The translations under genes and the position numbers were made by a program. Shown here piece after piece: positions 4,962 to 6,616 of a stretch of DNA of 6,616 nt. Under the pieces are notes generated by a model. That model saw nothing but the letters and a program-made list of their open reading frames with translations. It was not told where the DNA came from and ran no database searches. This DNA is from Candidatus Methanoperedentaceae archaeon (GTDB lineage Archaea; Halobacteriota; Methanosarcinia; Methanosarcinales; Methanoperedenaceae), in contig DAHXMQ010000287.1 of NCBI GenBank assembly GCA_027371625.1, positions 1 through 6,616 on the forward strand, read 5' to 3'. Position 1 is the first letter of the stretch. Every line of letters begins with the position of its first letter.

Positions 4962-6616
4962 TCAAAGCACGAACATCGTAAATAACAGATAGCCAATAAC
5001 TATCATTATCACAGAATGCTTCAAGCCTGAGAGGGCACTGCCTTCTCCCATCACTCCTGCAATCAACCCAGAGGAAAAACCCTGTATCAGGGCGCCGTGG
5101 AAGAATGCTCGGTTATACACAGCCAGTTTTTCTCGCGAAAGGCTGAGGGGAACCGCACTCCCAGCACCGCCGCTGCTTGAAACTTTCTCTCCTGCCTTTA
5201 CCATCTCAGCAAGGAATGTTGTGGAGATTATGTAGATAATGCCGATGAATACGAGGAACGATATGTAAATAATTACAACGTAAATAAACATATTGACCCT
5301 GCGTTCATTCTTTAATTCGACCTCGGCAGCGACATCCCTTGCTGCGACGTTCAGCACCTCGCTCATATCGCCGCTGGACTCGTTTGCTTTTGTCAATAGA
5401 GTAACCGAACGAGCCACGATATGTGTCCTTATCCTGTTTGCGAAGCGCACAAGTGCTTCATTAATTGCAAGTCCCCAATCAATATCATTCCATATTTTCT
5501 TGATCTCTTTGCCCATACCGATATCGCTGCGCGTCATCAATTTGATAGAATCCCGCAGGGTCATTCCGGTCTCATTGGTACTTGCTAGTTTTTTCAGGAA
5601 ATCAGGCATCTGGGATTGTAACTTATCCTCCCTTCTTTTCTTGTATTCGTGGAAGAACATCAGTGGGATGATAATTATCAACGCTGTAAAAACTATCTTA
5701 TCGTCTATGTAGTCTATGAAGTCGGATCTCCTTATACCACTGAAAATTCCAATCATAAGGTAGATAAGCCCAATCGGCAAGCTTACTGCAAGAGAGTACT
5801 CAGGTTTTTCTTTCATGGGCTTTAAAGGATCACGAAGCATCTGTTTTATTTTAAGAGAGTTCCTCGATTTGATAAATTTAAAAAAAGTGCTTTTTTCCTC
5901 TGTTTCCGGAACAACTATTTCACCAACGTAATTCTGGGTTGACAGAAGCGGTGCCTCGACATTGGAACCTGGGGTTATGATACTCACCATGACTACAAAC
6001 ATCATCGAACCGATTGGTATCACTGCATATATTATGGCATATATCATTACCTCGCTGCCAGAACCCATGACAGACATCATCACTCCAAGAATTATGATAA
6101 ACAGAGGACCTGCCACAAAGGCTGTCACATATGACTCTGCAATTAGACCAAGTGTTTCAAGGAATCCTTTCTGCTCGATCTTTGCCCTGTTGAGGTATTG
6201 CTCGGATTTATCCCGAAAATAAGTGGAGATATTTCCGCCGCTGTCTATCACTGTAAGAAGATTGTACATGAGATCCCTGAAATTCTCAGAAGGGGTGATC
6301 TCGCATATATTGTGAAGTGCGGTTCGGAGGTCATTCCCGAAAAAATCCATATCGCGTACAACAACATCCACTTCCTTGGCTACTTCACCATAGGTGTCGG
6401 TGCATTTTGAGAGGGAGCGCAATATCTCAATAACATTCATCCCACCTCTACTCAATGCATACATGAAGGTAACGGCATAGGGTAGGTTTTTATCAATCGA
6501 GCCTTTTCTCTCTCCAGCACTGAAAGCCGGGTATGCAAGAAAAAGCACATAAGTTACGCCTCCCAGCAGCAGGGTAAGAAAAACGATGATAAAAATAGAA
6601 ACTGAGATTTCTTTAT
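4962..6616 (-). CDS. Archaeal type IV pilus / type II secretion F-family membrane protein (TadC-like), 5'-partial
   Basis: The polytopic inner platform protein of an archaeal type IV pilus-like machine, expected to work with a secretion ATPase that lies outside this window. The frame is open to the window edge. A GTG at 6546-6548 would give 528 residues, but the 22 visible codons upstream encode a hydrophobic helix (SIFIIVFLTLLLGG) that belongs to the protein, so the true start is beyond 6616. Numbering from that GTG, the first F-family cytoplasmic module spans about 18-125 (NLPYAVTFMYALSRGG; LLTVIDSGGNIS). Membrane helices follow at about 143-163 and 168-191, then a soluble linker (192-250), helices at 253-270 and 284-300, the second module at about 312-415 (LASTNETGMTLRDSI; KANESSGDMSEVL), a helix at 420-445 and two more near 485-528. 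The ending (FHGALIQGFSSGLIAG…EGSALSGLKHS) is typical of archaeal TadC/FlaJ-like proteins. It could serve adhesion pili or another filament; an archaellum is less likely, since no fla/arl genes are nearby. uvrB follows 48 bp downstream. Confidence 0.9.
   Translation of the reverse strand, partial: KEISVSIFIIVFLTLLLGGVTYVLFLAYPAFSAGERKGSIDKNLPYAVTFMYALSRGGMNVIEILRSLSKCTDTYGEVAKEVDVVVRDMDFFGNDLRTALHNICEITPSENFRDLMYNLLTVIDSGGNISTYFRDKSEQYLNRAKIEQKGFLETLGLIAESYVTAFVAGPLFIIILGVMMSVMGSGSEVMIYAIIYAVIPIGSMMFVVMVSIITPGSNVEAPLLSTQNYVGEIVVPETEEKSTFFKFIKSRNSLKIKQMLRDPLKPMKEKPEYSLAVSLPIGLIYLMIGIFSGIRRSDFIDYIDDKIVFTALIIIIPLMFFHEYKKRREDKLQSQMPDFLKKLASTNETGMTLRDSIKLMTRSDIGMGKEIKKIWNDIDWGLAINEALVRFANRIRTHIVARSVTLLTKANESSGDMSEVLNVAARDVAAEVELKNERRVNMFIYVVIIYISFLVFIGIIYIISTTFLAEMVKAGEKVSSSGGAGSAVPLSLSREKLAVYNRAFFHGALIQGFSSGLIAGVMGEGSALSGLKHSVIMIVIGYLLFTMFVL

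Noticed and set aside
6546..6548. GTG as the true start of the TadC-like protein
   Set aside because: The frame continues open to the window edge and encodes a membrane helix expected in this family, so the gene starts outside the window.
1..6616. CRISPR arrays, insertion sequences, tRNA genes, integrases or toxin-antitoxin pairs
   Set aside because: I looked for spaced direct repeats, terminal inverted repeats, transposase motifs and tRNA-like cloverleaf ends and saw none.

Overview
The window looks like a chromosomal segment of a euryarchaeon, most plausibly a mesophilic methanogen or methane-oxidising relative of the Methanosarcinales type. The evidence is an archaeal (type A) RNase P RNA, TATA-box-like promoter elements, start regions with little or no Shine-Dalgarno sequence, a double-module archaeal TadC/GspF-type pilus membrane protein, and a coiled-coil protein whose C-terminal end resembles the archaeal COG1340-type family. 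A full bacterial-type uvrB also fits, since mesophilic methanogens and haloarchaea commonly carry one. The assignment to an order is inference, and no species is claimed.

Left part, plus strand (1-2904). The C-terminal part of a coiled-coil protein (to 400) is followed 18 nt later by a small acylphosphatase gene (419-694). The RNase P RNA gene (about 722-1045) comes next, with a TATA box that overlaps the acylphosphatase stop codon. A large HD-superfamily phosphohydrolase gene (1081-2904) follows; its C-terminal region looks like a fused YwgA-type winged helix. Spacing is tight throughout.

Right part, minus strand (2994-6616). uvrB (2994-4913) converges on the HD gene. Upstream of it on the same strand, 48 bp away, is a type II secretion/type IV pilus F-family membrane protein (TadC-like). 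Its 5' end lies beyond the window.

Functions. These are mostly housekeeping genes that do not form one pathway: tRNA 5' maturation (RNase P RNA), nucleotide excision repair (UvrB), probable nucleotide phosphohydrolysis (HD protein), acyl-phosphate hydrolysis (acylphosphatase), and assembly of a surface filament (TadC-like). I see no mobile element, CRISPR array, tRNA or toxin-antitoxin module, and no convincing new system. The points worth a second look are an in-frame TAG near the start of the coiled-coil gene, the HD/winged-helix fusion, a hairpin over the acylphosphatase start codon, the compact rnpB promoter/terminator arrangement, the forced TTG start of uvrB, and an open in-frame tail after its stop.
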